Origin: Martinezella tropici | GTDB taxonomy: Bacteria > Pseudomonadota > Alphaproteobacteria > Rhizobiales > Rhizobiaceae | DNA length: 64,000 bases | Assembly (NCBI RefSeq): GCF_008370325.1 | Contig: NZ_VNIP01000008.1 | Span: 496,001 to 560,000, forward strand | Direction: 5' to 3' | Part shown: positions 27,704 through 35,988 of the stretch, piece by piece | Numbering within the stretch: the stretch's first letter is position 1 | Layout: each line of letters opens with the position of its first letter | Notes under the pieces: generated by a model | What the model was told of the DNA's origin: nothing | The model's input: the letters and a program-made list of their open reading frames with translations, nothing else | The model's database searches: none | Made by a program: the position numbers and the translations under genes

Positions 27704-28626
27704 AACCGCAGATACAGCCCGTAACTGCAGAACCCGTCATCCGGCTCGATGATATCCAACGCCATTTCGGCTCCGTGCATGCGTTAAAGAGCGTCTCCTT
27801 CTCGCTATTCGCGGGAAAGGCGCTGGCTCTGGTCGGCGAATCCGGCTGCGGCAAGACGACATGTGCCCGCATCATTGCCCGGCTCGACGAGCCGACGGCC
27901 GGAAGGCTCCTCTTCCGAGGACAGGATCGCACGGCACGGGGGTCGGGCAGGGAAGAGCGGATGTACCGCAAGGATGTCCAGATGGTCTTTCAGGATCCAT
28001 TCTCATCGCTCAATCCGGCTTTCACGATCAATCATCACATTGCGAGGCCACTGGAGTTGCATGGCGAGGACAAGCCGAAGGCCGAGCGCGATGAGGATAT
28101 AGCGAAGCTGCTTGAGAGCGTAGGACTCGATCCTTCGGTGACGCGGCAGAAGTTTCCGCACGAACTTTCCGGCGGTCAGCGCCAACGCGTCAATATCGCC
28201 CGGGCATTGGCGGTCGCGCCGAGCGTCTTGGTAGCCGACGAGCCGACGTCGATGCTCGACGTCTCGATCCGCAAAGACATTCTTGATCTGCTGGCGCGGG
28301 TAAAGCGGGAAAACGATCTCGCCATGCTCTACATCACCCATGATATCGCGACGGCTGCCCATGTTGCCGAAGAGATCGTGGTGATGTTTGCCGGCCAGAT
28401 GGTCGAGTGGGGTAAGACCAACATAGTCCTTGCCGATCCGAAGCACCCCTATACGCAGCTTCTGCTTTCGGCGGTGCCGGATGGTGGCCGCAGGTTCGTG
28501 ACCGGCGGCAGCGCTCGCTTCCTCGAACAGGCTGAGAAGATCCGCGCGCTCAGCCGGCCGGTCTCGACCGAGGTCGAGCAGATCGGCGACAACCATTTCA
28601 TGCGTGCGCTTGTCACATCGAATTAG
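27700..28626 (+). CDS. ABC transporter ATP-binding protein, DppF/OppF-type
   Basis: A 308-aa ATPase with Walker [10 protein letters not shown] at residues 46-54, VFQDPFSSLNPAFTI, signature [15 protein letters not shown], Walker B VLVADEPTSMLD and YITHDIATA. ATG 27700 overlaps the previous stop (ATGA) and is preferred to an in-frame ATG 54 nt upstream, which would add a non-family leader. It completes the five-component importer. Confidence 0.93.
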   Translation: MKPQIQPVTAEPVIRLDDIQRHFGSVHALKSVSFSLFAGKALALVGESGCGKTTCARIIARLDEPTAGRLLFRGQDRTARGSGREERMYRKDVQMVFQDPFSSLNPAFTINHHIARPLELHGEDKPKAERDEDIAKLLESVGLDPSVTRQKFPHELSGGQRQRVNIARALAVAPSVLVADEPTSMLDVSIRKDILDLLARVKRENDLAMLYITHDIATAAHVAEEIVVMFAGQMVEWGKTNIVLADPKHPYTQLLLSAVPDGGRRFVTGGSARFLEQAEKIRALSRPVSTEVEQIGDNHFMRALVTSN

Positions 28627-28638
28627 GAGGAATTCCCC

Positions 28639-29109
28639 TTGGACTACCTGGTCAATCTATCGACCCTGCCGGTCGACACGCAATCGCCGGAGCGCATGGC
28701 GAAGGCGGGCGTTACCATCCGCCGCGCGCTGCCGCCGGAACTGCGGCTGATCACCGGCTGGGTGGCCGAACATTTCAGCGAGGGATGGGCAAGCGAGACG
28801 ACGGTGGCGATGACCCGCCAGCCGCCGACCTGCTTCATCGCCACTCGCAATCGGGAGCTTGTTGGCTTTGCCTGCCACGAGGCGACTGCTCGCGGCTTCT
28901 TCGGCCCGACCGGCGTCGACGAAAGCGTTCGCGGCCTCGGCATCGGCCGTGCGCTGCTGTTTGCCTGCCTCAACGACCAGAAGGCCATGGGCTACGCCTA
29001 TACGGTCATCGGTGATGTCGGCCCGTCGGAATTCTACGAGAAGACGGTCGGCGCGATACAGATCCCCAATTCCGCACCCGGCATTTATGTCGGCATGCTC
29101 AAGCTTTGA
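28639..29109 (+). CDS. GNAT-family N-acetyltransferase
   Basis: A 156-aa protein from a TTG start; AGGAGGA at 28625-28631 is 7 nt upstream, a near-perfect ribosome site that decides the start. The acetyl-CoA loop is VRGLGIGRALLF (about residues 93-104), with ELVGFACHEAT and the C-terminal FYEKTVGAI of GNAT enzymes. It is embedded between the importer and the GH20 gene with gaps of 12 and 22 nt, so it probably acts on an imported amino sugar, for example re-acetylating glucosamine units. That substrate is inference. Confidence 0.85.
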   Translation: MDYLVNLSTLPVDTQSPERMAKAGVTIRRALPPELRLITGWVAEHFSEGWASETTVAMTRQPPTCFIATRNRELVGFACHEATARGFFGPTGVDESVRGLGIGRALLFACLNDQKAMGYAYTVIGDVGPSEFYEKTVGAIQIPNSAPGIYVGMLKL

Positions 29110-29131
29110 ACGATACCTTCAGGAAGAGAGA

Positions 29132-31159
29132 ATGCCCATGTCCACACCGCGATCCCTGGCTCTGCGGCTTGAAACAACCTGGAACCCGCCGACAGACGAC
29201 AAGGAATTTTCCTATGTCCTGCGGCTGAAGAACCTGTCATCGCAGCCGCTTTCGGGCTTCTCGCTCTGCGTCAGCGGCCCCGGCCGCGTCGACCCGGCCG
29301 GCATCGTCGAAGGCGCGACGGTGACCAAGCGGCTTTCCAACTTTACCGAGTTCCAGCCGCCCGAAGGCTTCGTGCTGGCTGGTGGCGAGACATGGACGAT
29401 CATAGTTCGCGCCTTAAGCTGGCAGTTCCGTCACTGGAATGATGGCGCCAATAGCGCCTATCTCGCATTTCCCGATGGCACCACGGTTTCACTTGGCACG
29501 GAGCCGACGCGCGCATCGTCAAGCAATGCGCCGTTGAAGCGCGGCGCGGAAATCTATCCGGTGCCGTCCAATCCGCCAGTGCCGTTGTCGATCATTCCCT
29601 GGCCGAACCGCGTTGCCGTATCCTCCCGCCGCCCGCTGCCGGCAGGCTTTGTATTGAAGGCTACGGTGCCGGAAGCGCAGGCTGCCGCTGAAAGCTTCAC
29701 GACTCTTGTCGAGCACCTCTTTTCGGCCGAAGGACTGATCCGTTCCGAGGCGGAAGGTGCCGTGCCGGTGGAATTGCGCCATGTCGAGGGTCTGGGCGCC
29801 GAGGCCTATAGACTCGCTTTTTCGCCCGAAACCATAGCGGTCGAAGCGAGCGCGCAGACCGGCTTCGTCTATGGTCTCGTTACCATCGGCCAAATCTGGC
29901 GCGGCGCGCGTCTGCATCCGCAGGCATTCCATTTCCCTGCGGCTGGTGAGATCGTCGACGAGCCAGCGATGAGCTGGCGCGGCTTACACCTCGATGTCGC
30001 TAGGCAATTCTATGGTTCGGCTGAAATCAAGAAGCTGATGGCAGTGCTTGCTTGGAACAAGCTCAACCGCTTCCATTGGCATCTGTCGGATGATGAAGCC
30101 TGGCGTGTCGAGATCGATGCCTATCCGGCTCTGACCGAGATCGGTGCGTGGCGTGGCCATGGCCTGCCGATGCCGCCTCTTCTCGGCTCGAGCCCGGCTC
30201 GCACCGGTGGCTATTATACCAAGGCCGTTGTGCGCGAAATCGTGAGCTACGCCAAGGGCTTCGGTATCGAGATCCTGCCCGAGATCGACATGCCCGGCCA
30301 TTGTTATGCCATGCAGCAGGCAATCCCCGAGCTTCGCGATCCGAACGAGGCTGGCAGCTATTACTCGGTCCAGGGTTTCCCTGACAATTGCATCAACCCC
30401 GCGCGCGAGAAGACCTATGAGGTGGTCGAAACCATTCTCTCCGAATTGATCGAGCTCTTCCCGTTCAAGACGATCCATATCGGTGCCGACGAGGTTCCCC
30501 TCGGCGCCTGGTCCGGTTCGCCGGAGGCGCTGGCGAGGCTGCGAGAACTCGCTGGCGATGACGTTGCGGAAGCACATGCCAAGCGATTGAACGTCATCAC
30601 CAATACGCATGGAGCCGACGATATTCACGGCTCGGGCGCGGCCTTTCTGCAGGCGGAATTCCTGGAGCGCATCCAGGCATTTCTTGCCTCAAAGGGTTGC
30701 GTGACGGGCGGTTGGGAAGAAGCTGCCCATGGCGATAGGATCGACAAGGACAAGAGCTATCTCTGCAGCTGGCGTAACGTCGAAGTCGCGGCCGAGCTTG
30801 CCGGTCGCGGATACGAGATCGTGGTTTGCCCGGGGCAGGTCTATTATCTCGATATGGCGATGCGCCCCGATTGGGACGAGCCTGGCGCAAGCTGGGCAGG
30901 TCATTCGGATCCGGAGAAACTCTACACCTTCGATCCCATCGGTGGCTGGACGGACGCACAGAAAGAAAAGCTTCGCGGTATTCAGGCTTGCATCTGGTCG
31001 GAGTCGATGACCGACCGGGCCATCTTCGACCGGCTGGTCTTTCCGCGCCTCTCAGCACTTGCCGAAACAGGCTGGACGAAGCCCTCGGCCAAATCCTGGG
31101 AGCGGTTCAAGGCATTGGCCGGCACCATGCCGCTGCTGTATGGCCTGCATCAATTCTGA
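29132..31159 (+). CDS. Beta-N-acetylhexosaminidase, GH20, cytoplasmic
   Basis: A 675-aa protein without signal peptide. Residues about 20-130 look like an N-terminal beta domain, about 150-270 a GH20b domain, and about 280-640 the catalytic barrel. The catalytic pair is D453-E454 in HIGADEVPLGAW; MSWRGLHLDVARQF and FHWHLSDDEAWRVEI are further GH20 hallmarks, and ILPEIDMPGH lines the active site. GH20 enzymes remove terminal GlcNAc by substrate-assisted catalysis. Being cytoplasmic and downstream of an importer, it should cleave GlcNAc oligomers after uptake. ATG 29138 is an alternative start. Confidence 0.93.
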   Translation: MPMSTPRSLALRLETTWNPPTDDKEFSYVLRLKNLSSQPLSGFSLCVSGPGRVDPAGIVEGATVTKRLSNFTEFQPPEGFVLAGGETWTIIVRALSWQFRHWNDGANSAYLAFPDGTTVSLGTEPTRASSSNAPLKRGAEIYPVPSNPPVPLSIIPWPNRVAVSSRRPLPAGFVLKATVPEAQAAAESFTTLVEHLFSAEGLIRSEAEGAVPVELRHVEGLGAEAYRLAFSPETIAVEASAQTGFVYGLVTIGQIWRGARLHPQAFHFPAAGEIVDEPAMSWRGLHLDVARQFYGSAEIKKLMAVLAWNKLNRFHWHLSDDEAWRVEIDAYPALTEIGAWRGHGLPMPPLLGSSPARTGGYYTKAVVREIVSYAKGFGIEILPEIDMPGHCYAMQQAIPELRDPNEAGSYYSVQGFPDNCINPAREKTYEVVETILSELIELFPFKTIHIGADEVPLGAWSGSPEALARLRELAGDDVAEAHAKRLNVITNTHGADDIHGSGAAFLQAEFLERIQAFLASKGCVTGGWEEAAHGDRIDKDKSYLCSWRNVEVAAELAGRGYEIVVCPGQVYYLDMAMRPDWDEPGASWAGHSDPEKLYTFDPIGGWTDAQKEKLRGIQACIWSESMTDRAIFDRLVFPRLSALAETGWTKPSAKSWERFKALAGTMPLLYGLHQF

Positions 31160-31176
31160 CAGCTTGATGCGTGGCC

Positions 31177-31208
31177 CTCAGGCGCGACCCATGTTGGTCG
31201 CGCCTGAG
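31177..31208. terminator. Strong hairpin between the convergent GH20 and ROK genes
   Basis: CTCAGGCGCGACC and GGTCGCGCCTGAG form a perfect 13-bp stem with a 6-nt loop, followed by TTAAATTAAT on the plus strand. It starts 17 nt after the GH20 stop and probably ends transcription from both sides. Confidence 0.85.
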
Positions 31209-31249
31209 TTAAATTAATGAAATGCAAGGAGGGCGGTATGCCCAGCCGT

Positions 31250-32473
31250 TCAAGGCTGAGTAACGGTGCGATGCGTCAACGGCTTCTGCAGGACATCGAA
31301 CTGCGGATTTGTTTCGGAAAAGACGGGCAGGGCCGCCGCGCCTAAAATGGCGGTATCTTTACCGCTGGCGCCGATCATCAACCGCGGAATGCTGCGCTCT
31401 TCCGTTGGGTTGACTGGGATGTGGAGCGGTTCGACGCTTTCAGCCAGCCCTGTCATCAAGGATGTCGGTGCACTGCCGCCAAGCACGATCGTCTGCGGAT
31501 CGAAGGCAAGCTCGAGAAAGTCGATCGTCTGGCGCAGCGGCTGTACCGCCTGTTCCAGCCATACCTTCAGGCCATGGCCGTTTGCTGCGATCAGTGCATC
31601 CAGATCGTCGGGGTCCAGCTCCTGCGCATTCTCGATGCCCAGACATTCATAAGCGACGGATGGCGAGACATAGCGATCGAGGCAGCCGCGCTTGCCGCAG
31701 GTGCAGAGCCTGCCATGCGGCTCGACGATGATGTGGCCGATTTCGCCGGCATTGGCGCGACTGCCCTTATAAAGATGACCGTCGAGGAACATACCGGCGC
31801 CGATGCCGCCGTCGCTCGCAAGAAAGAGATAGACGAAACTTCCAAGGCCGCGCGCGACGCCATAAAGTCGCTCGCCGATCGCTGCCGCCATCGCATCGTT
31901 TTCGACGAGTACGGGCAGATCGATGAGCCATTCCAGCTCGCGGGCAACCGGAAAATCCTGCCAGCCGGGCAGATTGAGCGGGCTGAGCGATGTCACGCCG
32001 CCATTTGCATAGCGTCCGGGCAGTGCGATGCCGACGCCAAGCAGCCGGCCTCGATCAAAGGAGAAGGCTTGTTGCAGATCCTGGACGATGGCGGCGAAGA
32101 CCGGCATTGCCTCCTGCGGCGCGGGCCTGTCGACATGGCGCTCGATGCGGGCGCAGACCGTGCCCGACAGATTCGTCAGCACGCCGGCTGCGCGCTGGCG
32201 GCCGAGCTCGAGGCCGATGGAATAAGCGCCGGTCGGATTGATGGTATAGGGAATGATCGGCTGGCCGCGCGCGATCCTCTGTGCCTCCAGCGGGATCACC
32301 AGGTGCGAGCGCGCCAGTTCCTCCACGATGTTCGAAACCGTCTGGGTGGTCAGTGCCGTCATGCGGGCGATTGCCGCGCGTGACATCGGCCCGTTGGTGC
32401 GGATGGCCTCGATCACGACACGCCGGTTATGCGATTTGGCCTGTTCGAGATTCGTGCCTGAAATTGTCTTCAT
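31250..32473 (-). CDS. ROK-family transcriptional regulator (NagC/Mlc type)
   Basis: A 407-aa protein with an N-terminal winged HTH (residues about 28-56, SRAAIARMTALTTQTVSNIV) and a ROK sugar-kinase-like domain. The zinc motif reads CTCGKRGCLD (C257, C259, C264), where the usual final Glu is Asp. END at 191-193 and GEIGH at 243-247 are conserved. It probably represses the adjacent import/hexosaminidase operon and responds to an amino-sugar derivative. ATG 32473 begins the conserved region (MKTISGTNLEQAKSHNRR); an open frame continues upstream to 32701 but reads as low-complexity leader and was left out. Confidence 0.88.
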   Translation of the reverse strand: MKTISGTNLEQAKSHNRRVVIEAIRTNGPMSRAAIARMTALTTQTVSNIVEELARSHLVIPLEAQRIARGQPIIPYTINPTGAYSIGLELGRQRAAGVLTNLSGTVCARIERHVDRPAPQEAMPVFAAIVQDLQQAFSFDRGRLLGVGIALPGRYANGGVTSLSPLNLPGWQDFPVARELEWLIDLPVLVENDAMAAAIGERLYGVARGLGSFVYLFLASDGGIGAGMFLDGHLYKGSRANAGEIGHIIVEPHGRLCTCGKRGCLDRYVSPSVAYECLGIENAQELDPDDLDALIAANGHGLKVWLEQAVQPLRQTIDFLELAFDPQTIVLGGSAPTSLMTGLAESVEPLHIPVNPTEERSIPRLMIGASGKDTAILGAAALPVFSETNPQFDVLQKPLTHRTVTQP

Positions 32474-32774
32474 GAGTGGGTGGGGATTTTCTATATCGGC
32501 GTTCGGTTGGCGTTGTTGCTTGTCACGAGCTGCCGTTGGCGTGACGGGGAAATTGCCGCTTTTGTTGGTGTTTACCCCTTCGGGTATTTTCCATCCTTTT
32601 GTCGAGCTCTTCAAGTGGCCGCGCGTTTCTGCCTGGCGACTGCACCTCCTGCCGGATGAAGCGTGCGGGTGCCTTCGTGAGCGGAGAACCGTTAAAGGCA
32701 CCTTTTGGGGCCCTCGTGACGCCGTATATTACGGCAGGCAGGGATTACAATGCTTGCTTGCGAACTAGATCATC
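32474..32774. other. Intergenic region upstream of the ROK gene
   Basis: 301 bp. It must hold the ROK promoter. Open frames across it lack codon character and family motifs. No clear operator palindrome was found. Confidence 0.35.
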
Positions 32775-33407
32775 TCATTGTTTGCGGTAGGTTCCCTGCA
32801 AGGTCACGCCGTCGGCAAGGTTGCAGATACCCGTTTGTGACGCACGCCAGGTTTTTGCATTGAGGCGATCAAGATCGACCTTGCACCCGTCTCTGGAAAG
32901 CTGGGTGTGTTCTTTCTCCAACGGAACAACACCATCCATGCCATCGGCATTGACATCGCCCGCTGCGCCGCCGCCCGGGCCGACATAGGTCGAGGTGAGA
33001 AAAACTGCGACGAGACCATCGACGGGTCCGAAGATCGCAAGGTCGCCCTGGTTGCCGCCTGGGCCTTTTGACGTGAAATCCGCTGACACGCTTCGCCCGC
33101 CCTGTGTCGCCTGGAGAAAGCTGATCTGGTCGTCATAGGCCTGCCGGATGCAAGCCACATCGCCGCAGGACTGCACCTTCGTAATCCAGCGTCGTTGCCG
33201 TTCCCGGATCTTACCCGCATCGTCATGCTTCAGGGCGGAAGCATACAGCGTGCCCATTATCTTATCCCGCGCGAGGAGCGATTTGTCCTGGCAAATCATA
33301 TGGTCGCTTGTCGAGGCAGGCTTGGCGCAATCGATGCCGGCAGCTTCGACGGGCACAGCAAACAGAGTGACGATGACCATCGCAGATGCGGATATCGAAA
33401 TCCTCAT
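32775..33407 (-). CDS. Secreted protein with LprI-like (DUF1311) domain
   Basis: A 210-aa protein with a clear Sec signal peptide (MRISISASAMVIVTLFAVPV EA, cleavage near EAAG) followed by a cysteine-containing domain: CAKPASTSDHMICQDKSLLARD and LRERQRRWI-like RERQRRWITKVQSCGD, the pattern of LprI/DUF1311 lysozyme-inhibitor-type domains. The C-terminal half is a separate beta-rich region with no family I recognise. It should be periplasmic or lipoprotein-independent extracellular. GGAGG lies 6 nt before the ATG. Confidence 0.78.
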   Translation of the reverse strand: MRISISASAMVIVTLFAVPVEAAGIDCAKPASTSDHMICQDKSLLARDKIMGTLYASALKHDDAGKIRERQRRWITKVQSCGDVACIRQAYDDQISFLQATQGGRSVSADFTSKGPGGNQGDLAIFGPVDGLVAVFLTSTYVGPGGGAAGDVNADGMDGVVPLEKEHTQLSRDGCKVDLDRLNAKTWRASQTGICNLADGVTLQGTYRKQ

Positions 33408-33576
33408 GGGATACCTCCATTCTTCGATATTGCAGCTAACTATGCCTGGGAGCGGCTTCGTAAAGGTCCTGCCGACGGCTGCGGCAAGTTCAACAAATAT
33501 TGCGCCGGCGTTTGACGATCGCAGGCATTCTTCTAGTTTCGACGGTCTGAGCGCATGGGATCGACGGGGAGGTCAT

Positions 33577-34083
33577 ATGGCGGGCGAAACGCAACTATCC
33601 GGCAGGATCACATTCCTGATCGTCGGCTCCTTGTTTCTTGCTGTCGCTATCGGGATGGGAGCCTTGGCAGTCCACCTCTACCGGACCTATGCGAACGCGA
33701 CCGCCATGGCGGCATGCACGGTTTTTTCCTGGGCATTCGGCAGCATGGTCATGTCGATGATGCTCGTGCTTCTGACGTCGGGGAGGAAAACCAGAGGCAG
33801 GATCGGCGCGAGGAGAGGGCAGGTCACCGTCAGACTCGGCAGCAGATCGCCCGCCTCCAGCGGCCACATCACCGGTAGCGGCATTGAGGCCGAAGGCGAG
33901 GCGGGAACGCGCATCATAAGCGTGATCCCATCTCTTTTCCTCATCGCATCCTCGCTCGGACTGGCTCTTCTCGGCCTGTTCCTCTTCGGCCACCACCGGC
34001 TCGACTTGATCGGATCCGGAATGTTCATCGCCGTGGTGTTCTACATCGCGAATTGGAGCAGGCTGGCCTGGCCGCGAAAATAA
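33577..34083 (+). CDS. Small multi-pass membrane protein, hypothetical
   Basis: A 168-aa protein with about four transmembrane helices: residues 11-33, 45-66, 112-132 and 138-160. A hydrophilic loop rich in Arg, Gly and Ser (about 68-105) separates two helical pairs. GGGGAGG lies just upstream of ATG 33577. No family recognised. It converges with the monooxygenase gene after 12 nt. Confidence 0.6.
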   Translation: MAGETQLSGRITFLIVGSLFLAVAIGMGALAVHLYRTYANATAMAACTVFSWAFGSMVMSMMLVLLTSGRKTRGRIGARRGQVTVRLGSRSPASSGHITGSGIEAEGEAGTRIISVIPSLFLIASSLGLALLGLFLFGHHRLDLIGSGMFIAVVFYIANWSRLAWPRK

Positions 34084-34095
34084 GTTCGGCAGGCT

Positions 34096-35358
34096 TCAGG
34101 CGGCGTTCTTTCGATCTATGGAATGATTTACACGCAGTGGGGCGAGATCGGCTCGATACGCAAACAATTTGCGGCTAGCCCTGATGCTGATCGGGATGAA
34201 GAGGGGAAGAAGCAGGTCCCTCAGAAACAGGCTAAACCGACTGCTTTTTCGTTTCCGCGAGGCATTTTGCCGAGTAAGTTTCACCACGCGGGCAATGCGC
34301 GGGCGCCGCAGGTCTTCATAGCGGGCGAAGGCCGCACCGTAGTCGAGCGTATCGGCGAGGCAGGCGGACAGGACCAGGGCATCTTCTATAGCCATCGATG
34401 CGCCTTGGCCGGCGTGCGGGCCGATCGCATGGGCGGCATCGCCGAGCAGCGCCATCCGCCCCTTGGACCAGATCGGAAGCTGTGGCATGTCGAAAATGGG
34501 ATAGCTGCGCTCGATCCTGCCGATCGCGCGCAGGATCGACATGGTGGGTTCCGGATCGTCCGCATGCATCTGGCGAAGGTGGGCAGCCAGCGCCTCAGGC
34601 TCCATAGTGCGTAGCGCATCCGGCGCGTCGGCGGGGAAGGAATCGAACCAGTAAACCGGATGGGATGCCGTCTTGATATAACCGAAGAAGGCCTTCTCTC
34701 CGAAGGTCATGCGCATTATGCCATCCGTATCCGGTATGTCTGCGTCGATGATCCCTCCCGCGCCGATCAGGCCCGTAAACTGCGGCAAGGGGTAATCCGG
34801 AAATATTTGCGCGCGGACGGAGGATCGCAATCCATCGGCGGCAACGAGCACGTCGACCGCAAGGCTGGGACCTTCGGAGAAGGCGAGCGTTACGGCATGC
34901 GCGTGATTGTCGACCCTGGTCACGCGACGACCAAACTGCACGATAACGCCATCCGCCAGGCACTTCTCGATCAGAATACTGGCCAGAGCGCCGCGTTTGA
35001 TCGTCACGGCGGGCGTGCCGAAGGTTGCAAGGTGATCGCTTTGATCCACGAGCGCGAGCCGTTTCCCTCGCGCATTGCAGAGCTCGATGGCGCGGGTCTC
35101 CAATCCCTGGCGCAATACCTCCTCGTAGCAGTCCACTGCCCGAAGCCCGTTCAGGCCGTTGGGGGCGAGCGTCAGAAATTCTCCTTCCGAAAAGGCGGCT
35201 TCCTTTGAGCGGGCTTCGAACAATATCGGACGAAAGCCGAGCTTTGCCAGTCGGAGTGCAAGCACCAGCCCGCCAACGCCTGCGCCGCATATGCCGATCA
35301 TCGTTTCCGGATGCATTGCTCGATTGCCAGTTGCGGCATGCTCGGCGATGGGGCACAT
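34096..35358 (-). CDS. FAD-dependent aromatic-type monooxygenase
   Basis: A 420-aa flavoprotein hydroxylase of the UbiH/PHBH/salicylate-hydroxylase class. It shows the FAD dinucleotide motif GICGAGVGGLVLALRLAKLG near the N-terminus (about residues 22-41), the DG motif (VLVAADGLRSSVR) and GDAAHAIGPHAGQGASMAIEDA, which binds the flavin ribityl chain. It would hydroxylate an aromatic or similar compound using NAD(P)H and O2. GAAGGAAG precedes ATG 35358. A MarR regulator gene is divergent from it, the usual arrangement for aromatic-compound control. Confidence 0.88.
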   Translation of the reverse strand: MCPIAEHAATGNRAMHPETMIGICGAGVGGLVLALRLAKLGFRPILFEARSKEAAFSEGEFLTLAPNGLNGLRAVDCYEEVLRQGLETRAIELCNARGKRLALVDQSDHLATFGTPAVTIKRGALASILIEKCLADGVIVQFGRRVTRVDNHAHAVTLAFSEGPSLAVDVLVAADGLRSSVRAQIFPDYPLPQFTGLIGAGGIIDADIPDTDGIMRMTFGEKAFFGYIKTASHPVYWFDSFPADAPDALRTMEPEALAAHLRQMHADDPEPTMSILRAIGRIERSYPIFDMPQLPIWSKGRMALLGDAAHAIGPHAGQGASMAIEDALVLSACLADTLDYGAAFARYEDLRRPRIARVVKLTRQNASRKRKSSRFSLFLRDLLLPLFIPISIRASRKLFAYRADLAPLRVNHSIDRKNAA

Positions 35359-35377
35359 TGGTTCTTCCTTCTAATAG

Positions 35378-35406
35378 TTTGATGAATGAATTATTTGATG
35401 AACGAA
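35378..35406. promoter_or_regulatory. Direct repeat between the monooxygenase and marR genes
   Basis: TTTGATGAATGAA (35378-35390) and TTTGATGAACGAA (35394-35406) are 13-bp direct repeats with one mismatch and a 16-bp period, that is on nearly the same DNA face after 1.5 turns. They lie in the divergent promoter zone and reach into the first marR codons. A binding site for the MarR protein is a reasonable guess. Confidence 0.4.
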
Positions 35407-35880
35407 CAAAAGTCAAATGAAGACAAGCAATATCTCGCGGAAGCCATCGAATTCGCCTGCATGCGCTGGCAGGAGGCGACTGAAAGCTTCGACGAGGCCT
35501 TCGGCAAGCTGCATGGGCTCAACAGCGCCGAGCGACGCTGTCTCAGCGCGATCATGCGCGCGCCGCAACCCGCAAACGCCGTCGCCAAGGCCATCGGCCT
35601 TGCGCCGCCATCGGTCACGGCCTTGATCGATCGCCTTTCGGCCCGCGACCTTGTCCATCGCATTCCCGATCCGAACGATCGGCGTCGTGTGCTGGTCGCC
35701 CCTTCCGAGAAAGCGATCAGGCTGGGAAAGGAGGGCTATGGCCCGATCCAGGAAGCCGGCTTGCGGATGCTGAAGCAGTTTTCCGCAGCGGAAAAGCAAG
35801 TGGTCCTGCGGTTCATCACGCAGGCCATCGAGATGCAGGAGCGTGAACTTGTTCGGCTGTTGAAGGAAGACAAGGACTGA
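35386..35880 (+). CDS. MarR-family transcriptional regulator
   Basis: A 164-aa winged-helix regulator. The DNA-binding part is about residues 50-110: NAVAKAIGLAPPSVTALIDRLSARDLVHR, then the wing with PNDRRRVLV. MarR proteins are dimeric repressors that release DNA on binding phenolic ligands. The divergent FAD monooxygenase gene is its likely target. Neither the ATG at 35386 nor the in-frame ATG at 35398 has a good ribosome site, so the start is uncertain by 4 codons. Confidence 0.88.
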   Translation: MNYLMNEQKSNEDKQYLAEAIEFACMRWQEATESFDEAFGKLHGLNSAERRCLSAIMRAPQPANAVAKAIGLAPPSVTALIDRLSARDLVHRIPDPNDRRRVLVAPSEKAIRLGKEGYGPIQEAGLRMLKQFSAAEKQVVLRFITQAIEMQERELVRLLKEDKD

Positions 35881-35988
35881 TTTCGATCGTCGGCGGATGA
35901 CGCGCCGATTTTAGAGGCGCGGTACGTCTTGCCATGATCTACGGCATTCCTTTACCATCCGGTGTTATAATCGGGCCTGGGGATAAAT

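Noticed and set aside
32474..32701. N-terminal extension of the ROK regulator
   Set aside because: The extra 76 residues are polar and unlike any ROK protein; the conserved MKTISGTNLEQAKSHNRR start fits the family.
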